A stretch of DNA of 64,000 nt from Dugong dugon (GCA_030035585.1 CM057461.1:174975624-175039623); one strand, 5' to 3'; numbered from the stretch's first letter, positions 34,295-46,273 are shown. Made by a program: numbers and translations. The notes: generated by a model from the letters alone, not told the origin.

Positions 34295-34450
34295 AGGAAC
34301 CAGATAAATTTACTTAATTATCCAGCTTCTCAAAGTTTTTCATCTGTAAAATGATGATAAAATGCCAGTTTACTATTTTCCAGGGTTACTAGGATCTGAT
34401 GATATAATGTATATGAAAATGTTCCATAAAGTGATTGTATCATGCTGCTA
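34295..34450 (+). repeat. MIR SINE, plus strand, 3' part
   Basis: 'tttttcatctgtaaaatgat' followed by 'ggttactaggatctgatgat' and 'gttccataaagtgattgtat' is the MIR 3' half. Confidence 0.7.
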
Positions 34451-35067
34451 AACATACACATATGAATACAAACACAAAAATTCAAAAACAACATAGCAGT
34501 ATCTCATGTCGATTCATCTCTGAAATTTTCTGGCCTCTATCAGAGATTCTTTACATTTCAATAGTAACTTGCCTCACCACTAAATATCATCACTTAGAGT
34601 ACCTTACGTAGAGGAATGTTTTCTAAAACTTCTCAATTGACAGATTCATTGCCCAATTAGTGAAAGCCTATAAAATTTATATTTTCATTCTCTATTCTTT
34701 TAACTAAAAACTTAAAAAAATCAAAATGATTTAATATTTCCAATTTAGTAAGCTGAATATCTTTAGTAGGTAGAGGTGTCTTACATTCCAGGAGTTCATC
34801 TACAGTTTGGAAGGTGATCTTTCTCCTAAAATTCTGAAATGCTGCACTAACTTTATATGGCTCTGAACTGCTTCATTCCAAAAACTTAGGGCTTTTATTA
34901 ATATGACAAGTTTAAAGAAGTTTCAAGGCCCCAACCTTACTATTATAAACCAAATTGATCAGTTGGATTCTTAACTTTAAAAGGTATGATCCTAATAAAA
35001 ATACGAAGTTTAACAATTCCTTCCTAGTGCTGCAATATGCAGAAATTAGAAATGAATAAAGCATTCC

Positions 35068-35351
35068 TTTTTTTTTTTTTTTTCCAGTTTTCTTTCTGTT
35101 TCATATTAATCTGAACTAGGAAGCATACTGAATCGATTTAAATTGGAACCCACAGAAGGAAGCTGGCTAAAGACATGGAAGTCTAATTCACGGTCTGTGA
35201 CCAGACTGGTTTGTCTAACGGTGTAGTTGTTGTCACAATAAATGGCTACATGGACAGATTTCTGTCTGGTTAGACATTTGGCATGAAATAAACATTCACA
35301 GAACTGAATCCAAACATGAACTAGGCCAAAAGTTGCCTTAAGCTTTGCCAA
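35068..35351 (-). other. Possible 5'-truncated retrocopy with A16 tail (uncertain)
   Basis: On the minus strand an 81-codon frame (35351 to 35106) ends in TAA and is followed 22 nt later by an uninterrupted A run (T16 at 35068-35083 on the plus strand). The predicted peptide is not low-complexity: it has a TRQKSVHVAIYCDNNYTVRQ segment. I do not recognise the protein, there is no AATAAA before the A run, and no convincing target duplication is visible, so chance is a real alternative. Confidence 0.25.
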
Positions 35352-35889
35352 CGTGATGCTAATTCAACTAGGAGTAACAAGATTTTTATTTCACAACAAA
35401 TGAGTCTTCGAATCTATTAAGCTGTATCTGATGATGATTTTAAGAACAGGTTGGATGAGATCATTATCCCATTGCAGTAGTTCTGGAAACCCATTTTCCT
35501 GTCAAACATTACTTACCTACTTTAGCATCCTAGAAGTGGAAGGAGTGATCGAAGAATAATCCAAAACTGAGAATGGAAATAATTTGGCTATGTAATTTGA
35601 TTCAGAAAAAAAAAAAAAAGTTTATATTTAAGCACTCATTTTATTTTGTGAATGCCTATCTTATAAGTAGGTGTAGAGATTAGTCTTTTGTCTGAAATTA
35701 GCCCTAGCCCACCTTCCAAGGACTGAAGAAATGCAGGACGAATTTAATGAAAACAGCACCATGGCTAAAAATAATTTATCTAGGACTCTATTTTTCTCTG
35801 TGTGTGAGACTTTTCTTTGAATGCTGTGTACTTGTATTTACAGATCTTTCATCTCATCTACAGCTAAAGGGAATGACATATAGAAATGG

Positions 35890-35997
35890 TAAAAAATATA
35901 TATATAAATGAAGGATGTACTACACAGAATTATTTGGAAGAAAAATATATATATATATATTACTAGGAGACTTTTCCAAATTACTTGAAAGCTAAAG

Positions 35998-36030
<33 letters not shown>
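35890..36030. repeat. Three neighbouring (TA)n microsatellites
   Basis: TA runs at about 35893-35905, 35944-35961 and 36000-36029, the last about 30 bp long. Confidence 0.9.
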
Positions 36031-36032
<2 letters not shown>

Positions 36033-36307
36033 ATGTGTTTATTTGGAAGACATTTATGTACTATAATATTCTACAATAAAATAAAGAGAAAATATCTAGT
36101 TAAATATCATTGTTAATGCCTAGTTAAATAGCATCACACCAATACTTTCTAAACAGAGTTTCTAACACTGTTATCTTTCCCTCTATAATAATAAATCAAG
36201 CATTAGTTTTCTGTATTCACATCTAAATGTACACTGGCTTTTTATTTTGAAACATGCAACCATTGGAGTTTCTGTTTCTATTCAGTTTATGATGTCATCC
36301 ATGGGAC

Positions 36308-36480
36308 CAGCACCAGTTATATAATTTGAAGAGCCCAGTGCAAAATGAAAATGTGGGGCCCCTTGTTCAAAAATTAAGAATTTCACGATGGTAACAACAG
36401 AATATGGGGCCTTCTAAGTAAGCGCTAAGCACTGGGCCTTATGGAAATGCACATGCGGAAGACCTAGGAAGCCATCCCTG
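36308..36480. mobile_element. Small hAT-like DNA transposon (MITE) with 8-bp TSD
   Basis: A 173-bp element starting cagcaccagttatataattt and ending gaagccatccctg. Its reverse end reads CAGGGATGGC, giving CAG...CTG termini typical of hAT elements. The 8-mer catgggac is duplicated exactly at 36300-36307 and 36481-36488, the hAT target length. The interior carries 'tgtggggccccttgttcaaa' and 'caagaatttc'-like sequence seen in an old mammalian non-autonomous family, which I cannot name with certainty. No transposase. Confidence 0.75.
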
Positions 36481-36488
36481 CATGGGAC

Positions 36489-39114
36489 CATCAACAACAC
36501 TTTCTATTGACTTGCATTTGTCTTGTTAACAGGACTGCAAAAGGTCTAGGGGTGGGAGGAGGTAGTTACTAAAGCATCTTTGCTTGCCAATTCAGTCAGT
36601 GAAAAGTCACCCTCCCACTCGATCCACCCATACCTATTTATCTGTCACATCAAAATGAACAGGCTGTTGAAAACATGGCAGCAAGGATAAGAAGTAGGAG
36701 AATTAAGACACACATCGAGCCCTCCAGTTTCCTGCCTTTGATAGAAATGCACAATAGTGTACTGTTTGCAACATCCTTTCATTCCTTTGCTACAGAGGTC
36801 TGGCTCACACCCACTGGAGTCTTGTGAAAAGATGCAACCTTTAGGAAATGGTTCAGAAACTTTTGCTCATTTTCAAGATCTTTTCTTACAACATTGAAAA
36901 AGACAATAAAGATCTATAGTACCCAAATTAAAACCTCTGAGCTCCAAACTGCCTTGTTCTTGAATCATTCAAACTCACATAATACATTCACATAAAACAT
37001 GAATAAAGCCTTTAAATCCATGGCAAGATTAATTTAACTCATATTTATGACCTTCATGAAAGACCCAAGTTCAACTCTTACATCATTATTAGCAATGCAG
37101 TATATTACTGACATATATATGTAGTCTGGGGCCACTACTGAAATCAGGCAAGGAAATTATTCCTTCAATGCAATCTCTAGGCACACACCTCAGTAACACC
37201 GACTCCTCCATCTTTTACCTATTGGCAGGTTTTTTTTACAGTGTTTCAATGCATAACTAATCCACAAGATAATATCAGTATATTTAAATCCTTAAATGCA
37301 TAAAATCCAACTTTTTGGTAAATGGAAATAGTTTATACTTCCTTTTATACAAACTCTGATTGCAAAGCCTTTGATAAACGTTACCATAAATTGTTTTCCT
37401 ACAGGAAATATACATCTAAGACAAAAATAGACAAACTGAAGAAGGGGAAAATAAGATTTATACTTTAAAATAAATTTTCAAAAAATTAGCATTCAAGATA
37501 TAAAGATCCGGAGATGGATTTTATCTTCCTAGTTTTTGACTGACACACTATCAGTCTAATTGAAAATTCATTTGAGGTTTGTCTTGGGTATTTTCAGTTA
37601 AAATAAATGTTACATAGTATTTTAAAAAATTATGCCATAATTTTTTAACCATAGGATTTGTGGCAGATATAGCAATATCTACCAGTTTCTTAAAAAAAAA
37701 AAAATCAAGATTGTCCACTTCTTTACTTACTCTTACATGCCTTATATTAACAGAACAAGAACTCAATAAGCAAACTGAGATCAGAAGGCGATAAAGCAAG
37801 TGATGGCATCTGATGTGTAACAATTAACATGGGTAGTTATAGCTAAGCTACGTTAAAATTTTATACATCGTTTCCATGAAAACCATTGCTCCCCCTACAT
37901 TTTTTAAACCTGATAAACCACTTCATCAATTAAGCCTCACTTATTATAATGGATTATTCCTGAGGGCTACTTTGTCACTTTGTCATAGTAGGGCTACACT
38001 GAAAGGGGATATTCTTTCATTTAAATTGATACACCTCTGGGAAAAGAAAATATGAGAAAGCATGGTGACACATCCTCATCATCTTAATATTAAATCCAAG
38101 TATCAATGGTCTGTGAAGAGATGCTTATTAATGTTGTAAAATCAATCTCCTGGTGATTTCTGTTCTAACTCATTCAGTTCATAACATATTCTAGAGTTCT
38201 TCAAATTTAGTAATTATAACATACTACCTAAACATATTATTTAGAATAGCTTAGAGATTATTACTTAGAGTAGACCAAACCAGTGAATTTTCCACCACCT
38301 AAGAGTCTAAATAAATTTTCACACTAGTTTCTTACGGTAGGAATGTTCTATCAGTAAGAGTCTGCTAAAAAAATAAGATCAACACCAAGGTATAATTAAA
38401 ATTCATGAAATAAAAAGCTAAAGCATTATGAAAACAAACAAAAAATAATAGTAATATTAACCAAGGAGAGAAGAAGTAATTAACCATTCTTTTAAAAAAT
38501 ACTGAATTAACTTGAGAAATGCTTCTTCACAAAATGAAATGTCTCCCTTAGATTGCTAATTAAAGAATAATTATAATTAGAAATATTTCTTCTGTAGCAG
38601 ACATAAATGATTTATCAAGCAGACTTCATAACAACAAACTATTTAAAGAGTGGTTTTAATTTAAGGCAAGGAGTATCTGGACAATTGGTATTTCTGAAGT
38701 GTTTTAACCTTGAATTAGCTTCATAATGTAGTCGAGTAGAGTTCATTTTACTATAATTAACCTTATTAAATATTGAATTTCAGTGCAAACAGGAAAGCTT
38801 CAAGGAAGCAGAAGCATTTATACTTTCCTTGAAGTATATTTTTATAAGTACCATATTGAGAAGCAAGATATCACTATACTCTCTGCCTATTTTTTATTGA
38901 AATAGTATTTATTAGCTTCTTACTATATATACAGTACTGTAGCATCAATAGCTTCATTTTTTTTAACCTTTCAGTTAAGGATACAGTCAAAATTCACTCT
39001 TTATCTACCCCAAATTACTACAGGAAAACTACTGAATTGAACTTTCAACAATACGGTTCCTTTCAGAAGAGACAGATAAATGTGATTTCCAGTCAGTCTG
39101 CAGGTAATACTAAA
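36489..39114. other. 2.6 kb repeat-poor AT-rich DNA
   Basis: No recognised elements. A 90-codon minus-strand frame at 37551-37823 has no supporting features. The stretch could include conserved non-coding DNA, which only alignment could show. Confidence 0.4.
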
Positions 39115-39205
39115 TGGTATGATAGGTAGTCACTGCACTAGATACTGAGGAGCAGAGAGAGTAAATAAGACTCAGCCTGCATTCTGAAGTAGTGGAGATA
39201 AACAC
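39115..39205 (-). repeat. L2-like fragment, minus strand
   Basis: 'gtcactgcactagatactga' and 'ctcagcctgcattctgaagt' fit the reverse complement of the L2 end region. Confidence 0.4.
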
Positions 39206-39471
39206 ATAAACACAGGCATCCACTGAACTGTGTATGTGGGTTGCCATAAACTAAACTTTTCCCAAATAGTACTAAATGTGGAAATAGTCCAAAAAGACTA
39301 GGTAGATTTGACCTGTGAATAATCACTCCTAGGAAGCTTTCTTTAATTCTTCATTTTAAATTAGGCATATTGTCTGTATTTTAGATACTGTGTGTGTGTT
39401 TGCCTTTAATGCATAGTATTATAACATGCCCTGTTTTTAAGACTGCAAATTTATTAATTTAGTAATTTAAT

Positions 39472-39636
39472 TAGAAGACCCTCAACAAGATGGATTGACA
39501 CAGTGGCTGCAACAACAGGCTCAAACACAGCAATGACTGTGAGGATGGCACAGGACAGGGCAGTGTTTCCTTCTGTTGTATATAGCGTCACTGTGAGTCG
39601 GAACCAACTTGACAGCACCCAACAACAACAACAACT
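39472..39636 (+). mobile_element. RTE/BovB-like LINE, last 165 bp
   Basis: Strongly 5'-truncated RTE copy. 'agaccctcaacaagatggat', 'gtggctgcaacaacaggctc', 'gaggatggcacaggacaggg', then 'gtgagtcggaaccaacttga' and a clean (caa)n tail. This copy shows the tail shared with the AfroSINEs most clearly. Confidence 0.9.
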
Positions 39637-39941
39637 ATAACTTATTCTTACTTCCAATCATTCATTTAATAATTTTTTGAAGACTTAGTATATGTTTGGA
39701 ATGACATGCATCTTATTCACTTTGGTATCTTTTATATTTAAACCAGTATATGCATATATTAAGTAATCTATCCATACCAATAACTGATTAATGATTCTTC
39801 TATAGAAAAAGCAAGGATACAGAATATTAATTATATCTGAGATTCTTTAAAATTTCTTGCACTGAGACACTATTGTTAGCATTGATAGAAAAGCTGTACT
39901 GTATTTTCTATTTAAAAAAATAATCTCTACTTGTTTACATT

Positions 39942-40104
39942 GGGGCCCTGGTGATGCAGTGGTTAAGAGCCTGGCTGCTAACCAAAAGATCTACAGTTTG
40001 AATCCATCAGCTTCTCCCTGGAAACCCTATGGGGCAGTTCTACTCTGTCCTAAAGGGTCACAAGGAGTTGGAATCGACTCAGCTGCAATGGATTTGGTTA
40101 ATGG
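39942..40104 (+). mobile_element. AfroSINE, short form, full length, 9-bp TSD
   Basis: Starts 'ggggccctggtgatgcagtg' and ends 'gttggaatcgactcagctgc' plus a short G/T tail. The 9-mer gtttacatt is at 39933-39941 and 40105-40113. Confidence 0.92.
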
Positions 40105-40511
40105 GTTTACATTATTTTTGCTCAATGTATTTTTAAGTATCTTGTGCTACACAAACATTAATTTGTTCCAAGTGCAAAGTTATAAAAATTGTATTACTAA
40201 GTGCATTATGAAACCTGAAACAACTGGTAAGCTTTCAGAAAAAATGCTGAGAATATAAGACATTCATGCCATCCTTTAATATATAAATAGACCACTGTGA
40301 TACATATTTCTGTCTTACAGCATTCATGCCTAAATCTGAATTTCAAAAATGTTATAGATACCATTCACCAAAAAGACAGTCAATAAGGTCTTCTCATACA
40401 TTAATGTATTTCTGGAAACTGTTCCAAAAAGTAAATTTTAGATTGCACAATTTAGTTTCCCACTTAGGAAACTAATATTTAGTATATAAGAAATGGCATG
40501 TGATATCCTAC

Positions 40512-40973
40512 TGTCATGGATTGAATTATGTCCCCCTAAAAATGTGTAGGTCATGAGTCCTGTATTGTATGATTGTGTAATCTGATGTGATTTCCTTATG
40601 TGTTGTAAACTCTTCACTATGATGAGGTTACACTGATGAGGTTTACAAGATTAGATAGTGTCTTAATCCAATCTCTTTTGAGATATAAAAGAGAGAAGCA
40701 AACAGAGACACACGGGAATCTCATACCACCAAGAAAGCAGTGCTGGGAGCAGAGTGCATCCTTTGGACCTAATGTTCCTGTGCAGAGAATCTCCCAGACC
40801 AAGGGAAGACTGATGCATCACAAGGACCTTCCTCCAGAGAGAAAGCCTTCACCTGGAGCTGATGCCCTGAATTTGGACTCGGAGCCTACTGGACTGTGAT
40901 AGAATAAATTTCTCTTTGTTAAAGCCATCCACTTGTGGTATTTCTGTTATAGCAGCCTTAGATGACTAAGACA
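40512..40973 (+). mobile_element. Solo LTR, ERVL-MaLR type, 5-bp TSD
   Basis: Begins tgtcatggattgaattatg, ends agatgactaagaca, with an AATAAA signal in 'gatagaataaatttctcttt' about 60 bp before the end. The 5-mer cctac is duplicated exactly at 40507-40511 and 40974-40978. It is the same family as 5441-5944 but in the opposite orientation, with an unlike U3 middle. An 87-codon frame inside is not a gene; no internal retroviral sequence remains. Confidence 0.9.
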
Positions 40974-42673
40974 CCTACCTACTGTTATACTAAGGAATGG
41001 TCTTTCAATACAAATGAAATTAAAAACTTAGGGGTATGCAGGTCATGTACACGTATTTAATTTATTTTGGAACCATATTTCGGACTTACTTAGGGAGGTT
41101 TTATACTTAACTCTTCAATGCATGAACAATGTGCTTAATTCTAGGAGAATGAGATGTCTTCAAGTTTTCCAATCAATGAATCATACATCCGGACTGTATC
41201 CATACAGGCCATTGTCTTTTCAGACACAGTCTTCCTTGTTTATTTTAAGCACATTTGCTCATAGAAGTTATTTTCTGCATCCTACTCAGAACAATTTCAT
41301 TATTTCTGAGGTCCTTCTCAAGACTTCCTAATAAACCATCCTTCAGGTGTTACAAAGACTATGCATGGTAACAGTCTGCCCTCTTTCATGGGATCTTTCT
41401 AGGCAAGTGACAAGTATTATGAGGGCAAAAGTTGTTCTAGTCTTACCATATGGCGCTGTACCTGGCTCAATAAATGTTTTCTGAAAGACTAGATAAATAG
41501 ATACAAGGAATAATTGTACTGTACAATTTTTTTTCTGTTTTAGGTGTCCTTTTGGTTCCTGCAAACTTAGAGATTTCACTCTGGGCTCAGACTCCCAGAC
41601 TGGATATTTTTAAAATGTTATAAAGATGAGTCACACTATTGGTCATGTTTTTCTCCAGTTCATGGTGACGTTTTTTAGGGGGGTTGTTTGTTTATTTCCA
41701 GTCAGAAAGTCAAATAATTTTTAGAGCATAAACAAAATTTTCTAACTAAATTACCTTAGTAAATATATATTCATTTCAAAGAATGTCAATGGAAGTTATG
41801 GGTAATTATATTTAGAGATCCTTACAAAAACCATAGTACCTTCCCCATAACAGGTTACATTTGTTTAACTGGATGTTCTAGACTTTTTTAGAGATTCTAC
41901 AAACTTACAAGGCATGGAATTGAAAGTTACTACTCTGTATCCCACGCTATCCCTTCTGAAAAACCTTCTTAGGGTCACATTGTCAACTACCAATTATCAA
42001 ACTAAAGTTCATTTATGCTAACAAATTGTATACATTTAACCAATATTTCTACAAATTCAATTGCCTCAACGCTGTTCTCATAAATGTCATCTGATCCTGT
42101 TGTTCTCTACATTTAATTTGTCAAGTAGGACTAGAAAATTCTACTTACTATGTATGAGAAAATATTCTTTAAGGCTGTCACTTCAGTATATGTCATAAAA
42201 TAAACGTGGGGAATTTCACATTGTTTAGTTTCTTATATTGTAAAAGTGAAAATCAATATTTTTGAAAGTTTCTTAATGACAACAAAATGGAACAAGAGAA
42301 GAGATTGTTAAAAACTATCCACATCATCATGCTAAGAAAAGCTGAAGCTATAAACGATGTTTGTGGTTTATCTTTAGGGCTCTCTGAGAGCATGGAATTT
42401 TCACCTGATTGCATAACTCTGGGTAATAATGAATTGGAACCATCAGTGTAATCACAAGAGATAAAAACTGAAGAGTAAAGTGAATAAATTTATTTAGGAA
42501 TACAATCAGAAAGGTCTCAGGCATTTAAAATTAAAAGCATACTATCTATACCATTTTGATTCGAAGTCTAAACTCAGAAGACAGTTAAATCAGAGACATA
42601 GAGAAAGAAGTGACCAACTCAGTAAAAGAAAATACAATGTCATGGTACCATAAATGAAAACATGCACCAGTAA
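40974..42673. other. AT-rich stretch, nothing firmly identified
   Basis: A possible L2 end remnant lies near 41440-41490 ('tacctggctcaataaatgtt'). Otherwise no element recognised. Confidence 0.35.
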
Positions 42674-42768
42674 AGTGGTGGCTGCACATGAGGTCCATTG
42701 GCTGGGAACGGAACCCAGGTCTCCTACATGGAAGGCAAGACTTCTACCACCAAACCACCACTGGCCCC
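42674..42768 (-). mobile_element. tRNA-Gly-like SINE, head only, minus strand
   Basis: On the minus strand it reads ggccagtggtggtttggtgg, agaagtcttgccttccatgt, then 'acctgggttccgttcccagc' (B box) and 'ggacctcatgtgcagccacc'. It matches the first 95 bases of the longer copy at 61962-62304. It is not a functional tRNA gene: the acceptor stem does not pair properly. Confidence 0.8.
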
Positions 42769-43116
42769 ATTCCCTTTCCTTAAATTTACACCTGATATTT
42801 TTACCTTAAGTTAGAATATGAATTTTTTTTGTTGTGAATGGGAAGAGTTGTGAAGTTCAAAATATACTTACAGAAATCCACAGTTTATTTATGTCCATAT
42901 CCAAAGAAAAATCCTTTACTTACTATCTTCAGGATGAAAAGTGTAGGCAGAAAGACAATTCATCAAATGCAGATCAAATCAACTGATGGAACAATGATCC
43001 AAGTTCATCTTAGTTATGACATAGAGAAAATTAATTGTATAGGTGATATCTAATGATATGAGTCTGTGCAGAAAAATATTGTCCAGAAATATAAATACAG
43101 CAACTTATGACAAGAC

Positions 43117-43230
43117 AATCTTCTGTGTATACATGCCATTTGAAGTATGCAAGTAGATTATTCTAAAAATCTCATTTTCTCTGAGTCCATGGCATTTTAA
43201 ATATGCAAGGAGATTTTTCTAAATAGCATT
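43117..43230. repeat. Decayed 56-bp tandem duplication
   Basis: 43133-43170 (atgccatttgaagtatgcaa...) and 43189-43226 (atggcattttaaatatgcaa...) match at roughly 80 percent with a 56-bp offset, and the sequence before each unit is also similar. Confidence 0.6.
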
Positions 43231-44137
43231 ATAAAATAATTAGTTATAATACTAAGTTCAAGAATATAATATGATATTGTGGATCTAGTTCATTAAATAT
43301 TTTGAAGCTAAAAAAAATTAGTTTTTAATAAAATTTAGTTGGATGCTGATATTTTCCCACATTTAAAAAATCTGCTTAGCACTGTGTGTGTGTGTACAGT
43401 ATCTGATACTGAGTACAGTATTGTAAAGTATTGTATACCTCTGCCAAAATAAGGCAGTTGAGATTGAAAACAATAAAAAGCCTCCACAAAATTAAATGCA
43501 TTTATATTTTAATACAATTACTACATAGACTCATGTGTTATAGTATTAAAGTAAAATCGATTCAGGGAGGAAAATTCTTCAGATCTTAGGAAAATTTCAT
43601 GTACTGGAGCTTCATCACACCTCTACCTCTCTCTCCCTTTATTGATTACGTTCTATGTGTCTTTATCATTTCATAATGTACAAATATAAGTTGATCTATC
43701 AATAAAAAATTCTTTTGAAATTATCAACTGTTTCATTCTATCCTCTCCTAGCTTTTTATTGCTAATTGGTATCAATCATTCTACTAATAATTTGGGAAAC
43801 AGGAAAGTTTATGTATTCCTCACTTCTTTGTCTCTGACCACTAAGTGCTTTAAAAAATAAAATTCCTGACATGCAGCATAAGTCACTTAATCACGTTAAT
43901 TATTAGTGTCTTGGTTCAATTACAATCATAAAATTTTCATCTTAATCAATTTTCACATATTGAACCATCTACAGAAATATCTTCTGATATCAAAAGTTAC
44001 AATCTGAAATTTCATCTCCTTTTTCATTTACACAATATCTGAACTTCTTTACGAAGGTTTTAGACTCTAACAGCATTGGAAATATATTATTTTTCATTGT
44101 TCTCTGCTTTTAAGTTTGAATATGCTATCTTTCTTCA

Positions 44138-44288
44138 AATACCCGTTACCATCGATTCTGACTCATAGCAACCCTAAAGGACAGAGTAGAACTGCCCTAT
44201 AGGGTTTCCAAGGAGTAGGTGATGGATTGGAACTGCCAACCTTTTGGGTAGCGGCCAGAGCTCTTAACCAATGCACCACCAGGGCCCC
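44138..44288 (-). mobile_element. AfroSINE, short form, full length, 11-bp TSD
   Basis: From 'cccgttaccatcgattctga' to head end 'caccaccagggcccc'. The 11-mer atctttcttca is exact at 44127-44137 and 44289-44299, a young-looking insertion. Confidence 0.93.
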
Positions 44289-44508
44289 ATCTTTCTTCAC
44301 AGGGGGCTTAAATCATTCCTCAAAATACAATTTCTGATTCTTTTAATTTCTTCTTAAATGCATTTTATTGACAAATATTTATTAATGTAATTATTTTAGA
44401 ATGTGGTCATAACTTATACAAATTGGCCTTTCTTCAAGGTATATTTCTCTTCTAGTTATGTATTTTTAATGTGCTTTAGTAATTTTGTAGTAATTTTGTG
44501 TGACTGGT

Positions 44509-44511
<3 letters not shown>

Positions 44512-44554
<43 letters not shown>

Positions 44555-44566
44555 TGTGCGTGTGTA
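44512..44566 (+). repeat. (TG)n microsatellite
   Basis: About 55 bp of nearly pure TG directly before the 3' end of the next SINE. Frames of 67 and 63 codons over it are repeat translations. Confidence 0.95.
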
Positions 44567-44570
44567 CATA

Positions 44571-44744
44571 CATACCAAAAAAACAAACCAAACCCATTGC
44601 CGTTGAGTGGATTCCAACTCATAGGGACACTATAGGACAGAGTAGAACTGCCCCATAGGGTTTCCAAGGAGCAGCTGATGGATTTGAACTGCCAACCTTT
44701 TGGTTAGCAGCCGTAACTCTTAAGCACTGCGTCACCAGGGCTCT
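44571..44744 (-). mobile_element. AfroSINE, short form, full length, minus strand
   Basis: A-rich end, 'aacccattgccgttgagtgg', 'agaactgccccatagggttt', head end 'gcgtcaccagggctct'. The neighbouring TG tract probably extends from its tail or target. Confidence 0.92.
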
Positions 44745-45309
44745 ATACATCTATACATATATATGTATATTTACATGTAATATGTAATATAGGTATATAA
44801 TTTAAGGAAGGTTAATATAACTGATATGCTGAAACTGAATCTGTTTCTCTGGAAGTAATGATGAGTTTGTACCACCTATACATACCCACCCCACACACAC
44901 TCACATGAGCACCACTTTTGAAGTAAGGCCTATATTTTTAAAATAACTATGGCAGATTGTGAGTGAAGTCTAAGGTCACACAATAGAGCTAAAAGCTAAC
45001 TGCCCACCCACAAAGTAAACATGAGATAGAGTCCTCAGGATTACCACACTCTAGTCAGCTAGGGATGACAGACACCAACTGATGAGAACAAACGTCACAT
45101 ATTTGTGCTTGTACTTACAATAAATATATTTTCTGATAAATGTATACTTCCAATGCTTAAAGCTAAAGGATAAAGTGTAAAAATGTATTTTGCATTTATC
45201 TCCTTTACCTCATAGTATCTACTTGTACTAGATACCTGTTTTACACTATTTTAGTAAGGAATCAATTTGTCATTCGATTCCATTTTTCTAACGCAGTAGT
45301 CTAACTCAA

Positions 45310-45550
45310 CCCAGAATGCATTATTGATATGGAAATGAGTGTAATTAGCAGAGTAAATGATCTGTTATTTATGATACAAGTCAGAGCAGTAAATCACCAT
45401 TGGTTCACTATCATTACTATGCAAATAGTAGAAGGCAGTTAATGGACCATGTGTTAAAAACAGGCCACTTGCTTGCTCATTTGCAAATGAAAAGCAAGGG
45501 TGAGGGTTTAAGGTAGAGATGACATTTTATCATATTGTCAGTCCTGGTAC
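45310..45550. promoter_or_regulatory. Candidate regulatory element (inference)
   Basis: A repeat-free block holding an octamer ATGCAAAT (45419-45426), a perfect 12-bp palindrome CATTTGCAAATG (45478-45489) and several TAAT homeodomain-type cores. Motif clustering alone is weak evidence; no conservation data could be consulted. Confidence 0.25.
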
Positions 45551-46149
45551 TTGGACTGAAGAAAACCAAGATTCACAAATAATTGCAATGGTTTTAAAAG
45601 TTACCCCCTTTCTCTCTTACATATTCTGTCTTGGACCTTTCCTCATGGCACCTTCTAATTTATCTTGAGTTCACTTGGATTTGTACAACTGGAAGTGGGA
45701 ATTATTGTGAGAGTGCTTGGAAGTGTGCTTGAAGCTTATGAGACACTTTTTTTTTTTTCATATCTGGGGAAAACACTATAAAATTATGTTATAAAAATAA
45801 AATAACATCATTGGTCATGTAACTCGCTTCATTTTCCTACAAATGTACTTCACTTTCTTGTAAGCAGGGAAACTAGGAATGATTTGAATTTCCCAGAGCT
45901 AAAAGAAATCTCACTAGGCCTTATAGGAAATTATTCAGTATATCTAAAAGAAATTGTTCTGCCTTTCCAACTTGGTCCCCCTTTGTTTGGTTTTCCAGGG
46001 AATGTGTGCTTGGGGCCAACTCTGAGTGTGTTAGCTACAGGCCATGCTTGCCTAGTGAAATGGGAACAAAGGCAGGACACACAAAAAGCTAGAGGAGGAA
46101 GAGGGATTGAAGGCAGCTGCAAATTCTGCAAACTTCACTTGCACCCATC

Positions 46150-46273
46150 AAACCTGATGCTGTCTGGCTGACTGTGACTTATAGTGACCCTATAGGACAG
46201 AGAACTGCCCCATATGGATTCCAAGGGGTGGCTAGTGGATTTGAACTGCCAACCTTTCGGTTAGTGGCCAGAT
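46150..46273 (-). mobile_element. AfroSINE, short form, minus strand, head truncated
   Basis: Diverged tail 'gctgactgtgacttatagtg', then 'accctataggacagagaact', ending at 'cctttcggttagtggccaga'. Confidence 0.85.

Noticed and set aside
40636..40899. 87-codon frame
   Set aside because: Lies inside the solo LTR at 40512-40973, which has no coding capacity of its own.
44403..44667. Frames of 67 and 63 codons
   Set aside because: Dominated by CVCVCV or HTHTHT from the TG microsatellite and by SINE sequence.
45884..46171. 95-codon plus-strand and 66-codon minus-strand frames
   Set aside because: Overlap each other, run into an AfroSINE and show no domain or splice context.
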